Below are positions 34,675 through 43,817 of a stretch of DNA of 64,000 nucleotides, piece by piece (within the stretch, counting starts at the first letter, position 1; every line of letters begins with the position of its first letter). The translations under genes and the position numbers were made by a program. The stretch covers positions 1,736,001-1,800,000 of the forward strand of contig NZ_JAFBCA010000001.1 in NCBI RefSeq assembly GCF_016907475.1. The letters are read 5' to 3'. The stretch comes from Nocardioides cavernae (GTDB taxonomy: Bacteria; Actinomycetota; Actinomycetes; Propionibacteriales; Nocardioidaceae). Below the pieces are notes generated by a model. It searched no databases, was not told the origin of the DNA, and saw only the letters and a program-made list of their open reading frames with translations.

Positions 34675-37374
34675 ATGGCGCGCCGCCGATCCGCTACTGC
34701 CTTGGCGTCCGTCATCCTGGGTGCGGCCTCGCTGGCTGCCGGGGCATTGGTAGTACCCGAGTCGCCTGGACCGCGCCGAGATGAGCTTGTGCAGACGATG
34801 TCGGTGGGCGCTCGGACGGCGACCCCACCGAGACTGTCTGGACGCGCGACGACGACCCCCCAGAGGACTGCACGGCGCGATGCCGTCAGCACGGAGCAGG
34901 AGTTTCGCGCTGCTTGGGCCGATCCGCTGCGCCGCCGGATCGAGCTCGGCGCAGACATCCTGCTTCGCGACTGCCGTCTTGGTGACCCGATTCGTGAGTC
35001 GCCGTACCCGCTGGTTCTCGATGGTGACGGTCACGTGCTGCAACAGACCTGCTTCGAGAAGCGGGTGCTGCGTCAGGACGGCTCGGGCTACCTCGACATC
35101 CGACGCGTCACGCTCACCCGGGGAGGGTCAGAGGGGCCCGGCGCTGCGTTGACGTCACGCGGCGAGATCATGCTGCGACAGGTCGTCGTCTTCCAGAACC
35201 TCGCCGAGGAGCCGGGTGGTGGCGTGTTCTCGATGCGGCGGATCACCGCGCACTGGTCGCGGATCACCGGCAACCTGGCCAACGACGACGGCGGCGGCCT
35301 CTACGCACGGCGCGGCGGGGTGCAGGTCTACGACTCGATCCTCGGCAACAACCTCGTCGACGGCTCTGGTGGCGCGATCGGGTCCACCGGGGACATCCTC
35401 GTGGTGCGCTCCGAGATCGACGGCAACACCACGGACGGCGACGGCGGCGCCTTGTATGCCGACGAGGACGGCGACGTGACCGTGATCGGCTCCCACATCG
35501 ACGGCAGCGCTGCCGACGGGCCGGGCGGCGCCATCTTCACGCTCGACGGCGACGTGGCTGTCTACGACTCGACCCTCATCGGCAACCGCGCCGACGACCG
35601 GGGCGGCGCGATCTCCGGCGAGGACGACGTCCTGGTCGTCAACTCCACCATCGCCCGCAACCTCGCCGTCGCCCACCCCGGCGGCGGCCTGTGGGCACGC
35701 GGAGACATGGTGCTCATCAACGCGACCGTCGCCAACAACTACGCCGAGGGGGAGGGCGGAGGATTGCTCTCGGCCGGAGCGATGACCCTGCTCCACTCGA
35801 CCGTGGTCGCCAACATCGCGCCGGTGGGCGGTGACCTTGGTGCTGGTGGCACCTTCACCAGCCACGCCACCATCATCGGCCCTCCCGTCGTGGACGGGGT
35901 CACCGGCGACACCATCCCGACCCGCCGCAGCTGCCGGGTCTACGCAGCGATCTCGCACGGCTTCAACTTCGTCAACGACGACACCTGCCGGCTCGATCGT
36001 CGCGACGACATCCTCGGTGAGGACCCGCAGCTCAGGGCGTTGGAGGACGACCCTCGAGGGTTCGTGCTCGTTCCCCGCCGCAACAGCCCCGTCCGACGCG
36101 CGCTCCCGGGCCGTCACTGCGTCGGTCGCACCTCCAGGTTGCCGCGGCCTCTCCCCGCCGGCCAGCTGCTCACCGGGTACGTGTCGTGGAAGGACGTGCT
36201 CTCGCACGACGCACTGGGCCGACCACGCGCCGGCCTGAAGAGGTGCGACATCGGCGCCGCGCAGGGAGGACGTGACCACGCCGCGACACCGCGAACCGAG
36301 GTGCCGCCGGCACGTGTCGCGGTGGCGCGCGCGTGGCCGTACGCCGATCCTGCAGGCGTGGATCGGGCCGTTGCCCGGGCTGCTCCGCACCGTCCCCGAT
36401 CGCTGCGCGGACGTCTGGTCCGACTGGAACGGACCCTGTCGGTTCTCCAGGCACACGCTCGGCGCTTCACCGGGATCGAGTCGTGCCTGACCGAGGTCGG
36501 CGTCAGCCGGCGCGGCGACCCGCAGCACCGGTGGGGCTACGAGTACGACGAGCGCGACGGCACCGGACGCGACCTCCGGCCGGCACTCGCCTTGGCCCGC
36601 CGCGGCCGGCCCGACTGGCGCCTGCTCGACCTCGCCAGCTCCCCCGGCTGCCTGTCGCGGCCGGCAGACCCCAACGGCACGGGTGCGGACGCGCGTGCCG
36701 CGGCGCAGCCCGCCCCGTGGGGCCGCTCGTCCCGCGGCTCCTCGCCGCGCCGGCTCCTGCGTTGGTTGGACGACCTCGAGCTGGTCGCCCGGGACGTCGA
36801 GCAGCAGACGCAGCGGTTCGATCAGTGGGAGTCGTGCCTGACCGCGGTGCCCGTCACCGAGGCCGGCGCCGAGTGGCAGCGACTCGGCTACCTCACCGGT
36901 CGTCCGCAGCGCCGCCCCCACTACCGGGCCGCCATCGACCGCGACACGAGCGAGTGGGACGACCCCGATTACCAATTGTTGGCGTTCCGTGGGACCGATC
37001 GGCCGTACGGTCGCGGCGACTGCGGCGCCGACCCTGCTGAGTCCCTCGATCGGACCCGGCCGGACCGGCCCCGCGCCACGACCAGGGACGACGTGCGCAA
37101 GGGCATCGCGTCCCTGAGCGAGGACGTCGAGGACCTGCGAGAGCCGGTCTCGGAGATCACGCAGTTCGACGAGTGCGTCTACACCATCGGGGTCCGCCAG
37201 TCCGGCGGCTACCGCTACCAGACCCGGAACGGCCGGGGGATCCGCGCCGGCGCCCTTTCCTTCGCCATCCGCGGGCCCGAGATGGCGCAGCTGCAGCTGC
37301 TCGTCGTGCCGGGCGAGGAGCCGCCGCAGATCGAGTGCAACGAGGACGCCAGCGGCGAAGGCACCGACGAGTAG
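34675..37374 (+). CDS. Secreted beta-helix protein with a three-fold cysteine-paired C-terminal repeat
   Basis: The 899-residue exported protein has a signal peptide at 1-24. About residues 70-430 form a right-handed parallel beta-helix: repeated segments such as DGGGLYARRGGVQVYDSILGN and DRGGAISGEDDVLVVNSTIARN, with GG turns every 22-26 residues, as in polymorphic outer-membrane/pectate-lyase-like folds. The Cys-rich region to about 540 is followed by three related modules near 595-670, 700-785 and 810-890. Each has an amphipathic helix, an ESCLT.V or DECVYT.GV strand, a GY(E)Y/GYLT turn and a closing Cys. I know no described family with this combination. RBS GGGAGG precedes the ATG. Confidence 0.75.
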   Translation: MARRRSATALASVILGAASLAAGALVVPESPGPRRDELVQTMSVGARTATPPRLSGRATTTPQRTARRDAVSTEQEFRAAWADPLRRRIELGADILLRDCRLGDPIRESPYPLVLDGDGHVLQQTCFEKRVLRQDGSGYLDIRRVTLTRGGSEGPGAALTSRGEIMLRQVVVFQNLAEEPGGGVFSMRRITAHWSRITGNLANDDGGGLYARRGGVQVYDSILGNNLVDGSGGAIGSTGDILVVRSEIDGNTTDGDGGALYADEDGDVTVIGSHIDGSAADGPGGAIFTLDGDVAVYDSTLIGNRADDRGGAISGEDDVLVVNSTIARNLAVAHPGGGLWARGDMVLINATVANNYAEGEGGGLLSAGAMTLLHSTVVANIAPVGGDLGAGGTFTSHATIIGPPVVDGVTGDTIPTRRSCRVYAAISHGFNFVNDDTCRLDRRDDILGEDPQLRALEDDPRGFVLVPRRNSPVRRALPGRHCVGRTSRLPRPLPAGQLLTGYVSWKDVLSHDALGRPRAGLKRCDIGAAQGGRDHAATPRTEVPPARVAVARAWPYADPAGVDRAVARAAPHRPRSLRGRLVRLERTLSVLQAHARRFTGIESCLTEVGVSRRGDPQHRWGYEYDERDGTGRDLRPALALARRGRPDWRLLDLASSPGCLSRPADPNGTGADARAAAQPAPWGRSSRGSSPRRLLRWLDDLELVARDVEQQTQRFDQWESCLTAVPVTEAGAEWQRLGYLTGRPQRRPHYRAAIDRDTSEWDDPDYQLLAFRGTDRPYGRGDCGADPAESLDRTRPDRPRATTRDDVRKGIASLSEDVEDLREPVSEITQFDECVYTIGVRQSGGYRYQTRNGRGIRAGALSFAIRGPEMAQLQLLVVPGEEPPQIECNEDASGEGTDE

Positions 37375-37498
37375 CACGCCGGTTGGCTCACATCCTCGAG
37401 CCGGCGCGGTCAACGCCTGCCCACGCCGCCGTGGTCCCGCCGGCGACCACGAGCAGGTAGGTCTGGACAGCCCTACGTCTCGCCGCACCCCGCTGACA

Positions 37499-37535
37499 CG
37501 CCCCACCCCGGCGGTGGTCCGCACGAGGTGGGGCG
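37499..37535. terminator. Hairpin between convergent genes
   Basis: CGCCCCACC (37499-37507) pairs perfectly with GGTGGGGCG (37527-37535). It lies between the 3' ends of the beta-helix gene (+) and the sugar dehydrogenase gene (-), probably serving both. Confidence 0.6.
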
Positions 37536-37567
37536 AGCCAGCAGGCTTGTGCCAGCTGCAGGGCCGG

Positions 37568-40500
37568 TCAGGCCAGCTGGTCGATCACCGCTCGGGCGTC
37601 ACGGACCAGCGCGGCTCGGGCAGCGGCGTCCGGCACGTTGACCGGGTCGGAGGCCAGTGTGATGAACTCGCGCAGCTGTGCGATGGCGGGCGTCCGACGA
37701 CCGGCGGCCAGATGCTTGCTGGCCTGGTCGAGACGCTTCGCCAGCCGGGACTCACCGGCGTTCGACACCAACCCGTCGTCGGCCAGCTGGCCGACCAGGG
37801 TGGTCAGCGTCGGCAGTGACGTGGTGGTCGTGAACGTCACCGCCGAGCTGCTCGACCGCCCGGCCACGTCGGCCGCTGTGACCACCACCGTGTGGCTGCC
37901 CAGCGAGAGCCGCCACAGCTCCAGCGGCTGACCCGACGGCACGGTGGCCCCGTCGACCGTGACCGCCACCGACCCGATGCCGGAGACCGCGTCCGTCGTC
38001 GTCCACGTCACGTCCCCGGTGTTGGCGACGCTCTGCCCCGCGGTGACGCCGGCGATCGAGACGACCGGGTCGGACTTGTCGATCTTGATCGTCGTCGAAC
38101 CGATCGCCGAGACGTTGCCGCCGTTGTCGGTGGCTCGGTAGAGCAGGGTGGTCGTCCCCTCGGCCGAGATGGTGACCCGGCCGTTGTTGGGGACGTTGGT
38201 CCAGGTCTGGCCGCCGTCGACGGAGGACTGGCGCGACGACACGGTGCCGTTGTCGGTGGCCGTGATGGTGGCGACGACGTTCGACGTCCACCAGCCGTTC
38301 GCACCGTTGGGCTGCGCGGGGTCGAGCGTCGCCGTGACCGTGGGAGGCACCGTGTCGGCCACCCCCGCTCCGACGAAGGTGAGCCGGTCGACCACGACTC
38401 CTCCCGTGGACGTGACGTAGAGCTGTCCGGTGCCCTCGGGGGCGTCGGCCAGCGAACCGGTGGTCTCGGCCCAGCCGGCGGAGTCGACCGTGACCTGGGC
38501 GAACGCAGGTGCGTCGGGGGCGCCCCAGCGCAGCGACAGAGCGCCGGTCCCGCTCGCGCGGATCCGGACCGAGTCGATGCCCTCGAAGTTGACCGGGTCC
38601 CACGCGAGCCAGTCGCCGGCGTCGAACGACGTGACCTTGCTGAGGCCGCTCGCCGTCGCGTCACCCTCGATCGCCACCCCGGACGACGAGTCGGCCCACT
38701 CCGCCTCCTGCGGCTTCGGGTTCAGGACCAGCTGCTCGGTGGTGGTGGCCGCCGGCACGCCGTTGGCGCCGGCGTCGGTGTAGGTGATCACCACGACCCC
38801 GAAGATGTTCTCGGTCTCGCCGTGCTGCGTGGCGTCGGCCGGGGTCGGGATGGCGAACTGGCATCCCGTGCCCTGGCTCAGCGGGTGGGCGTGCATGTCG
38901 TGGCCCAGCCCGAAGGTCCAGGTGACCCGGGAGCAGACGGTCTGGTTGCCGTCCTCCGGGTCCGACGTGCTCACCCGGAACGGGACGGCCTGGCCCCAGT
39001 CGAAGAACGACCCGTCCGCCGGCTGGTCGATGGACACGGTGGGCGCCACGTTGCCGACGCTGATCGTCGTCGAGGTGAGGCCCCGGCGACCCTCCGCGTC
39101 GGTCACGCGCAGCCGGGCCGTGTAGGCCCCGAGCGTGGTGTAGGTGTGGGTAGCGGTCACTCCGGTGGCGTCGAAGCTGCCGTCGCCGTCGAAGTCCCAC
39201 TCGTAGGTCAGCGGGCCGCCCTCCGGGTCGAGCGAGGAGCCACCGTCGAAGTCGACGGTGAGTGGCGCCGAGCTGCTCGAGACGGGATCAGCCTCGATCG
39301 CCGCCCGCGGAGCCTTGTTGCCGGGGCTGTAGTCGATCCGGTAGAGCCCGGCGTCCGGATTGGCGCGGAAGAAGCCGTCGCCGTAGTCGAGGACGTAGAG
39401 CGACCCGTCCGGGCCGAACTCGAGGTCCATCGGGCTGTCGGTGATCGGCATGCCGTTGGTCTCGAGGGCGGCGTTGGGCAGGAAGTGCTCGATGTGCGTG
39501 ACCGGACCGGCTGGCCAGTCGAGGGTGAACGCCGCCAGGTAGTCCTGCGAGAACTCGCCGAAGAATGCCTTGTCGTCCCAGTAGGCGGGGAACTTCGTGG
39601 CCGACGGGTTCAGCTCGTCGAACTGGTAGACGGGGCCGCCCATGGGGCCCTGCCCGCCTGCGGGGGAGAAGTCGGTCAGCTCGGGCCACGGTTGGTGGGT
39701 GTTGTTGTCGCCGTAGTAGAGGGTGGCCGGGACCGCGGGGGGTACGACGTCCAGCCCGGTGTTCCACCGCGAGTTGTTCTCCGCGCCCGCGGCGCAGTCG
39801 AAGAACGGTCCAGGGGTGGACGTGGCGAAGTTCCACTCGTTGTAGTTGAACTGGTCGCCCGTGCAGTAGGGCCATCCGGCGTTGAGCGGCGCGTCGATCG
39901 CGGTCGTCTGCCACTCGACGTACCCCAGCGGGCCGCGATCGGGGTTGGGGGCCCCGGCGTCCGGGCCGTAGTCACCCCAGCTCACCGAGCCGGTCTCCGG
40001 GTCGACGTCGATGCGGAACGGGTTGCGCAGCCCCATCGCGAAGATCTCGGGACGGGTCTGGGCCCTTCCGGGGGCGAAGAGGTTGCCGTCGGGGATCTCG
40101 TAGCTTCCGTCCGCCTGGACGCTGATCCGCAGGATCTTGCCGCGCAGGTCGTTGGTGTTGCCCGCCCCGCGGCGCGAGTCGAAGCCGGGGTTCATCCCCG
40201 GCGCATCGTTGTTCGGGGCGAACCCGTTCGCGCCGGGTGCGCTCGCGGGCGTGTTGTCGCCGGTCGCGAGGTAGAGGTTGCCGGCGTCGTCGAAGTCGAC
40301 GTCGCCTGCCACGTGGCAGCACTGGCCGCGCTGGACCTCGACCTTGAGGATCACCTGCTCGGTGCCCAGGTCGAGGGAGTCGGTCGCCTCGTCCCACTTC
40401 ACCCGGGTGAGCTGGTTGTAGCCCTTCCACTGGTCCCAGTAGGACACGTCCGCACCGGCGGGCAATGTGTTGGGCGCCGATCCGGCCGGGGTGGTCGTGG

Positions 40501-40924
40501 GGTACGGAGCGGTCATCGTCCGCGGCGCGTAGTAGAGGTAGACCCACTGGTTGGTGGCGAAGTCGGGGTCCAGGGTGACGGTCTGCAGGCCGTCCTCGGA
40601 GTTGTTGTAGACCGGGACTGTGTTGACGACGCGAGTCGTGCCGGCGTCGGGGTCGGTCAGCCGGACATCGCCGTTGCGGGCGGTGTGCAGCACCCGGCGA
40701 TCGGGAAGCACGGCCATGTCGACGGGCTCACCGGTGTTCTTGGTGAGCGTGACCTTTTCGTAGTTGGACCAGTCGAGTGCCTCCGCGGCGCCGGGTTCGG
40801 TGCCGTGGTCGACTCCGTCGTGGGCGGCAGCCGGTGCTGGGACGGCCGAGAGGGCGCTGAGCCCGAGTGCAGCGGTGGCGACGGCGAATGCCAGTCGACG
40901 CGTGGTGGGGCGGGTAGATTCCAT
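37568..40924 (-). CDS. Secreted PQQ-type sugar dehydrogenase with PKD, carbohydrate-binding-like and C-terminal helical domains
   Basis: The 1118-residue exported protein has a signal peptide at about 1-34. A GSDH-type six-bladed beta-propeller (about 50-545) shows GEPVDMAVLPDRRVLHTARNGDV, DDAGNLYLATGDN, EIFAMGLRNPFRIDVD and FGPDGSLYVLDYGDG. A PKD domain follows (about 550-640, LTYEWDFDGDGSFDATG), then a Cys-paired beta-domain, a CBM6-like module (about 745-860), Ig-like repeats with DNG/DKSDPVV motifs, and a C-terminal FIVAR/FIMAH-like helical tail. It probably oxidises sugars outside the cell; PQQ dependence is inferred from the family. It lies downstream of the TIM-barrel gene in one operon. 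Confidence 0.88.
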   Translation of the reverse strand: MESTRPTTRRLAFAVATAALGLSALSAVPAPAAAHDGVDHGTEPGAAEALDWSNYEKVTLTKNTGEPVDMAVLPDRRVLHTARNGDVRLTDPDAGTTRVVNTVPVYNNSEDGLQTVTLDPDFATNQWVYLYYAPRTMTAPYPTTTPAGSAPNTLPAGADVSYWDQWKGYNQLTRVKWDEATDSLDLGTEQVILKVEVQRGQCCHVAGDVDFDDAGNLYLATGDNTPASAPGANGFAPNNDAPGMNPGFDSRRGAGNTNDLRGKILRISVQADGSYEIPDGNLFAPGRAQTRPEIFAMGLRNPFRIDVDPETGSVSWGDYGPDAGAPNPDRGPLGYVEWQTTAIDAPLNAGWPYCTGDQFNYNEWNFATSTPGPFFDCAAGAENNSRWNTGLDVVPPAVPATLYYGDNNTHQPWPELTDFSPAGGQGPMGGPVYQFDELNPSATKFPAYWDDKAFFGEFSQDYLAAFTLDWPAGPVTHIEHFLPNAALETNGMPITDSPMDLEFGPDGSLYVLDYGDGFFRANPDAGLYRIDYSPGNKAPRAAIEADPVSSSSAPLTVDFDGGSSLDPEGGPLTYEWDFDGDGSFDATGVTATHTYTTLGAYTARLRVTDAEGRRGLTSTTISVGNVAPTVSIDQPADGSFFDWGQAVPFRVSTSDPEDGNQTVCSRVTWTFGLGHDMHAHPLSQGTGCQFAIPTPADATQHGETENIFGVVVITYTDAGANGVPAATTTEQLVLNPKPQEAEWADSSSGVAIEGDATASGLSKVTSFDAGDWLAWDPVNFEGIDSVRIRASGTGALSLRWGAPDAPAFAQVTVDSAGWAETTGSLADAPEGTGQLYVTSTGGVVVDRLTFVGAGVADTVPPTVTATLDPAQPNGANGWWTSNVVATITATDNGTVSSRQSSVDGGQTWTNVPNNGRVTISAEGTTTLLYRATDNGGNVSAIGSTTIKIDKSDPVVSIAGVTAGQSVANTGDVTWTTTDAVSGIGSVAVTVDGATVPSGQPLELWRLSLGSHTVVVTAADVAGRSSSSAVTFTTTTSLPTLTTLVGQLADDGLVSNAGESRLAKRLDQASKHLAAGRRTPAIAQLREFITLASDPVNVPDAAARAALVRDARAVIDQLA

Positions 40925-40956
40925 CTGTACGTCCTGCTTTCCGAGGGAGGGCGTGC

Positions 40957-41009
40957 GAGCCCGGGGCGCGGCGGCTGGTGCAACAGCCGCCCGAGTGCGC
41001 CCCGGGCTC
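40957..41009. terminator. Large composite hairpin inside the sugar-dehydrogenase operon
   Basis: A perfect 13-base stem, GAGCCCGGGGCGC (40957-40969) with GCGCCCCGGGCTC (40997-41009), encloses a second seven-base stem, GGCGGCT with AGCCGCC (40970-40976 and 40985-40991), with a five-base bulge on one side. It lies between the TIM-barrel gene and the dehydrogenase start. It may reduce readthrough, protect the upstream message, or act as an attenuator. Confidence 0.6.
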
Positions 41010-41034
41010 TTCTACGTGGGTGGAGGCCTGCGGG

Positions 41035-42147
41035 TCAGCCGCGAAGGCGGGCCATGTTGTCGTAGCTGTACTGGGCGTAGGCCAGCGACTGACCGGGGTT
41101 GGCGGCGCCGCCTCCGGCGTTGTCCTGCTCCCACATCGGGTTGTGGTAACCCTTGGCGCCGACGCCGCCCAGGAAGGCTCGGTAGTCAATGTCACCGGCG
41201 CCGAAGGGCACGATCTCGTAGCCGTTGGCGGTGCCCGGCCGCGAGTCGCCGTCCTTGGCGTGGAACAGCGGATAGCGCATCGGGCCGTAGGTGTTGACGG
41301 TGGCCAGCGGGTCGAAGATGTCCTGCACCGACGACCCGTCGGGCGCGGTGTAGGTGTGGTGCTGGTACTGCGCCACGTGGGCCCAGAAGATGTCCATCTC
41401 CAGGAAGACGTAGCGGGAGTCGGTGTTGTCGAGGAACCACTCCAGGCGACGGATGCCCGACGAGCGCGTCGGGCGCCCGGATGCGTCGAGCGGCCCGCTG
41501 TCGAGCAGGAAGCTGTACGCCGGCGAGTGGTTGTGGGTGTAGAGCTTCAGCCCGTGCATGTTCATCGCCCGCTCGCCGAGGATGTTCCATCGCTCGGCCG
41601 CGGCCTGCCAGTCGGCCAGGTAGGCCGAGCTGGTGGGGTCGCTGCCAGTGCCGATGTGGCCCATGCCGAGGATGTTGGCCGCCTCGCAGGCCGCGTCGAA
41701 GCTCGCCAGGGTGGCGTCGGTGATGGTGCTCGGGATGCTGCCGTGGTTGCCTTCAGCCTCCAGGCCGTTGTCGTCGAGCCACTGCTTGAGCACCTCCGGA
41801 GCCGGCGTGCGCCCACCTTCGGCATTGGCATGCTGGGTGTAGCCGGCGAACTCGATCTGCTTGTAACCGATCCGGGCCAGCTCGGCGAAGACCTCCTTGA
41901 AGCCTGAGGCGAGGTCGGTGGTGTTCGGGTCGCGACCGATGGCGTCGCGCACGGTGTAGAGGATGATGCCGAGCTTTCCCCTCGGGATCAGGACGCCGTT
42001 GCCAGCCGCAGCAGCCGACGACGTCAGCGGGCCGGCGACGGACGCGGCCGCAAGACCGGTCGACGCCGCAAGGAGCTGTCGCCGGCTGAGGCCGATCCGG
42101 CGCATCAGCGCGGGTGTCTCGGTGGACTTGATGTCAGGGGTGTTCAT
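41035..42147 (-). CDS. Exported sugar phosphate isomerase/epimerase-like TIM-barrel protein
   Basis: The 370-residue protein has a twin-arginine-type leader (about residues 15-50: RIGLSRRQLLAASTGLAAASVAG) and then an AP-endonuclease-2/xylose-isomerase-like TIM barrel. KLGIILYTVRDAI, IGYKQIEFAGYTQH, MHGLKLYTHNHSPAY, YVFLEMDIFWAH and YPLFHAKDGD are the metal-ligand strands (His, Glu, Asp, His). It therefore folds before export. GAGGAG lies before ATG 42147. It is the first gene of the operon with the sugar dehydrogenase. In homologous loci such proteins are linked to extracellular sugar breakdown; the substrate is unknown. Confidence 0.88.
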   Translation of the reverse strand: MNTPDIKSTETPALMRRIGLSRRQLLAASTGLAAASVAGPLTSSAAAAGNGVLIPRGKLGIILYTVRDAIGRDPNTTDLASGFKEVFAELARIGYKQIEFAGYTQHANAEGGRTPAPEVLKQWLDDNGLEAEGNHGSIPSTITDATLASFDAACEAANILGMGHIGTGSDPTSSAYLADWQAAAERWNILGERAMNMHGLKLYTHNHSPAYSFLLDSGPLDASGRPTRSSGIRRLEWFLDNTDSRYVFLEMDIFWAHVAQYQHHTYTAPDGSSVQDIFDPLATVNTYGPMRYPLFHAKDGDSRPGTANGYEIVPFGAGDIDYRAFLGGVGAKGYHNPMWEQDNAGGGAANPGQSLAYAQYSYDNMARLRG

Positions 42148-42191
42148 GGTGGCTCCTCGGGTGGTCGAACCTTGGGGGGACAGGAGAGCGA

Positions 42192-42207
42192 TGTGACCTG
42201 GATCACA
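42192..42207. promoter_or_regulatory. CRP/GlxR-type operator (TGTGA-N6-TCACA)
   Basis: TGTGACCTGGATCACA matches the cAMP-receptor consensus with both pentamers intact. It lies 45 bases upstream of the TIM-barrel start and just downstream of the predicted -10, a position that favours repression. Confidence 0.6.
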
Positions 42208-42220
42208 GGGTGTGCTTGTG

Positions 42221-42250
42221 AACGTACGGAAGGGTGCCGCCCGGGGTCAA
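42221..42250 (-). promoter_or_regulatory. Promoter of the TIM-barrel / sugar-dehydrogenase operon
   Basis: On the minus strand TTGACC (42250-42245), an 18-base spacer and TACGTT (42226-42221) fit a housekeeping promoter. The transcript would start near 42,214 and carry a leader of about 65 bases that includes the CRP-type site. Confidence 0.5.
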
Positions 42251-42328
42251 CGTTTTGTCCACCACTCGGCAAAAGTGGGCAATGAGGTACAAGGGCGTCC
42301 GCGACACTGCGCATGAGCGTGATCCTCG

Positions 42329-43798
42329 TCACCGGCACGTCCGTCCACGGACCTCGGACTCGCGACCATCAACGGCCCGGCCGGCGCATGCGTGCCAGCC
42401 GAGGGCGGCGGTCGCGAGCGCGACGACGGCGGCTGCGGTGAACGCCGCGGTGAACCCTGAGCCGTCAAGGACGCCGGTGGCTTGCCGGCCGGCTGATGCG
42501 CCGACGACGATGAACGCGGCGGTGCCGAGCGCGCCGCCGACCTGCATGGACGCGGAGGCGAGGCCGGAGGCCAGACCGGTGTGGGAGGCGGGGACGGCGG
42601 AAGCGAGCACCATGGTGGTGGGGGTGAAGCTGAGCGCCACTCCGGTCGCGACGAGGAGCAGGCCGGGGAGGACCTCGAGCACGTAGCCGAGCTCCTGGGG
42701 CGAGTACGCGAGCCACAGCTGTCCGCCGGCGAGGAGGACGAGGCCGAGCACGAGGGTGCGCAGCGGCCCGAACGTCTTCAATGCGCGCGGAAGGAGGCCG
42801 AGGGAGACTGCGAAACCTGCCAGCGAGGTGGGGACCATGGCGATGCCTGCCTGCTGGGGCGTCATGGCGAGGGCCTGCTGGAAGTACAGCGCGACGAGCA
42901 CGAAGGTGGACCCTCGAGTCGACCCGCCGAGCAGGGCAAGGCCGACGCCGCGGCGTGTCATGCGGGAGCCGAACAGCTCGAGCGGGACGAGCGGGTCGGC
43001 CACGCGTCGCTCCACGAGGACGAACGCCGTCGCAAGGACCACCGAAGCGGCCAGCAGGCCGAGGACGCGCGGTGAGGTCCAGGCGTGGTCGCCGGCGTCG
43101 ACGGCGCCGTGCACGAGCGTGATGACGGCTGCGGTAGCGAGGGCCGCGCCAACCCAGTCGAGAGTACGCCGCCCGGTGGCCACGTCCGGGTGGAGGACGC
43201 GTCGCGCGAGCGCGGCGGCGGCCACGGAGACCGGGACGGTCACGAGGAACACCGACCGCCAGCCGACGCTGCCGGCAAGGAGACCACCGGTGACCACGCC
43301 GGTCGCTCCACCCAAGGTGGACGCGGCCCCCCAGGAGCCCATCGCCCGAGCCCGTTGCTCTGCGGGGAACGTGGCCAGCAGGAGGGACATGGCGGCGGGG
43401 CTGAGGGCGGCTGCGCCGACACCTTGCACGACCCGACCTCCGATCAGCATCACGGGGCCGGTCGCCAGGGCGGCGATGAGGGTTCCGAGGGTGAAGAGGC
43501 CGGCACCGGTGATGAACAGGCGACGGCGGCCGAAGACGTCGGCAGCGCGACCGGAGAGAAGCAGCAGGCCCGCGAAGGACAGCACGTAGGCGTTCACCAC
43601 CCACGTCACCGCGGCCGACCCGAACCCGAGCTCGGACTGGATGGACGGCAGTGCGACGTTGACGATCGACGTGTCGAGCATGACCAGGAACTGGGCCGAC
43701 ACGAGCAGCGCCAGCGCCAGCCGTTGCCGCTGCCGGTCCGGGAGCCGCCCGGTGGATGCGGTGGCGCCGGTGGGCGACTGGTGGGGGACGATGGTCAT
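42329..43798 (-). CDS. DHA2-type MFS efflux transporter
   Basis: The 489-residue drug-efflux-type transporter has about fourteen helices. Helix 1 reads LVSAQFLVMLDTSIVNVALPSIQ (motif D1), then GRAADVFGRRRLFITG (motif A) and TGLASGLASASMQVGGALGTA late. GTG 43804 has a better purine-rich site but adds only two residues to ATG 43798, so the exact start is uncertain. It is followed by a small zinc-ribbon gene and a second DHA2 gene, all on one strand. The exported compound is unknown. Self-resistance or antiporter roles are typical of the family. Confidence 0.9.
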   Translation of the reverse strand: MTIVPHQSPTGATASTGRLPDRQRQRLALALLVSAQFLVMLDTSIVNVALPSIQSELGFGSAAVTWVVNAYVLSFAGLLLLSGRAADVFGRRRLFITGAGLFTLGTLIAALATGPVMLIGGRVVQGVGAAALSPAAMSLLLATFPAEQRARAMGSWGAASTLGGATGVVTGGLLAGSVGWRSVFLVTVPVSVAAAALARRVLHPDVATGRRTLDWVGAALATAAVITLVHGAVDAGDHAWTSPRVLGLLAASVVLATAFVLVERRVADPLVPLELFGSRMTRRGVGLALLGGSTRGSTFVLVALYFQQALAMTPQQAGIAMVPTSLAGFAVSLGLLPRALKTFGPLRTLVLGLVLLAGGQLWLAYSPQELGYVLEVLPGLLLVATGVALSFTPTTMVLASAVPASHTGLASGLASASMQVGGALGTAAFIVVGASAGRQATGVLDGSGFTAAFTAAAVVALATAALGWHACAGRAVDGRESEVRGRTCR

Positions 43799-43817
43799 GT
43801 TCACGGGTGCCCCGCCC

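Noticed and set aside
35155..37524. A 789-codon minus-strand frame opposite the beta-helix protein
   Set aside because: No domains or start signals. The plus-strand protein has a signal peptide, ribosome site and internal repeats.
37892..41065. A 1,057-codon plus-strand frame opposite the sugar dehydrogenase
   Set aside because: Antisense shadow. The minus-strand protein has a signal peptide and recognisable domains along its length.
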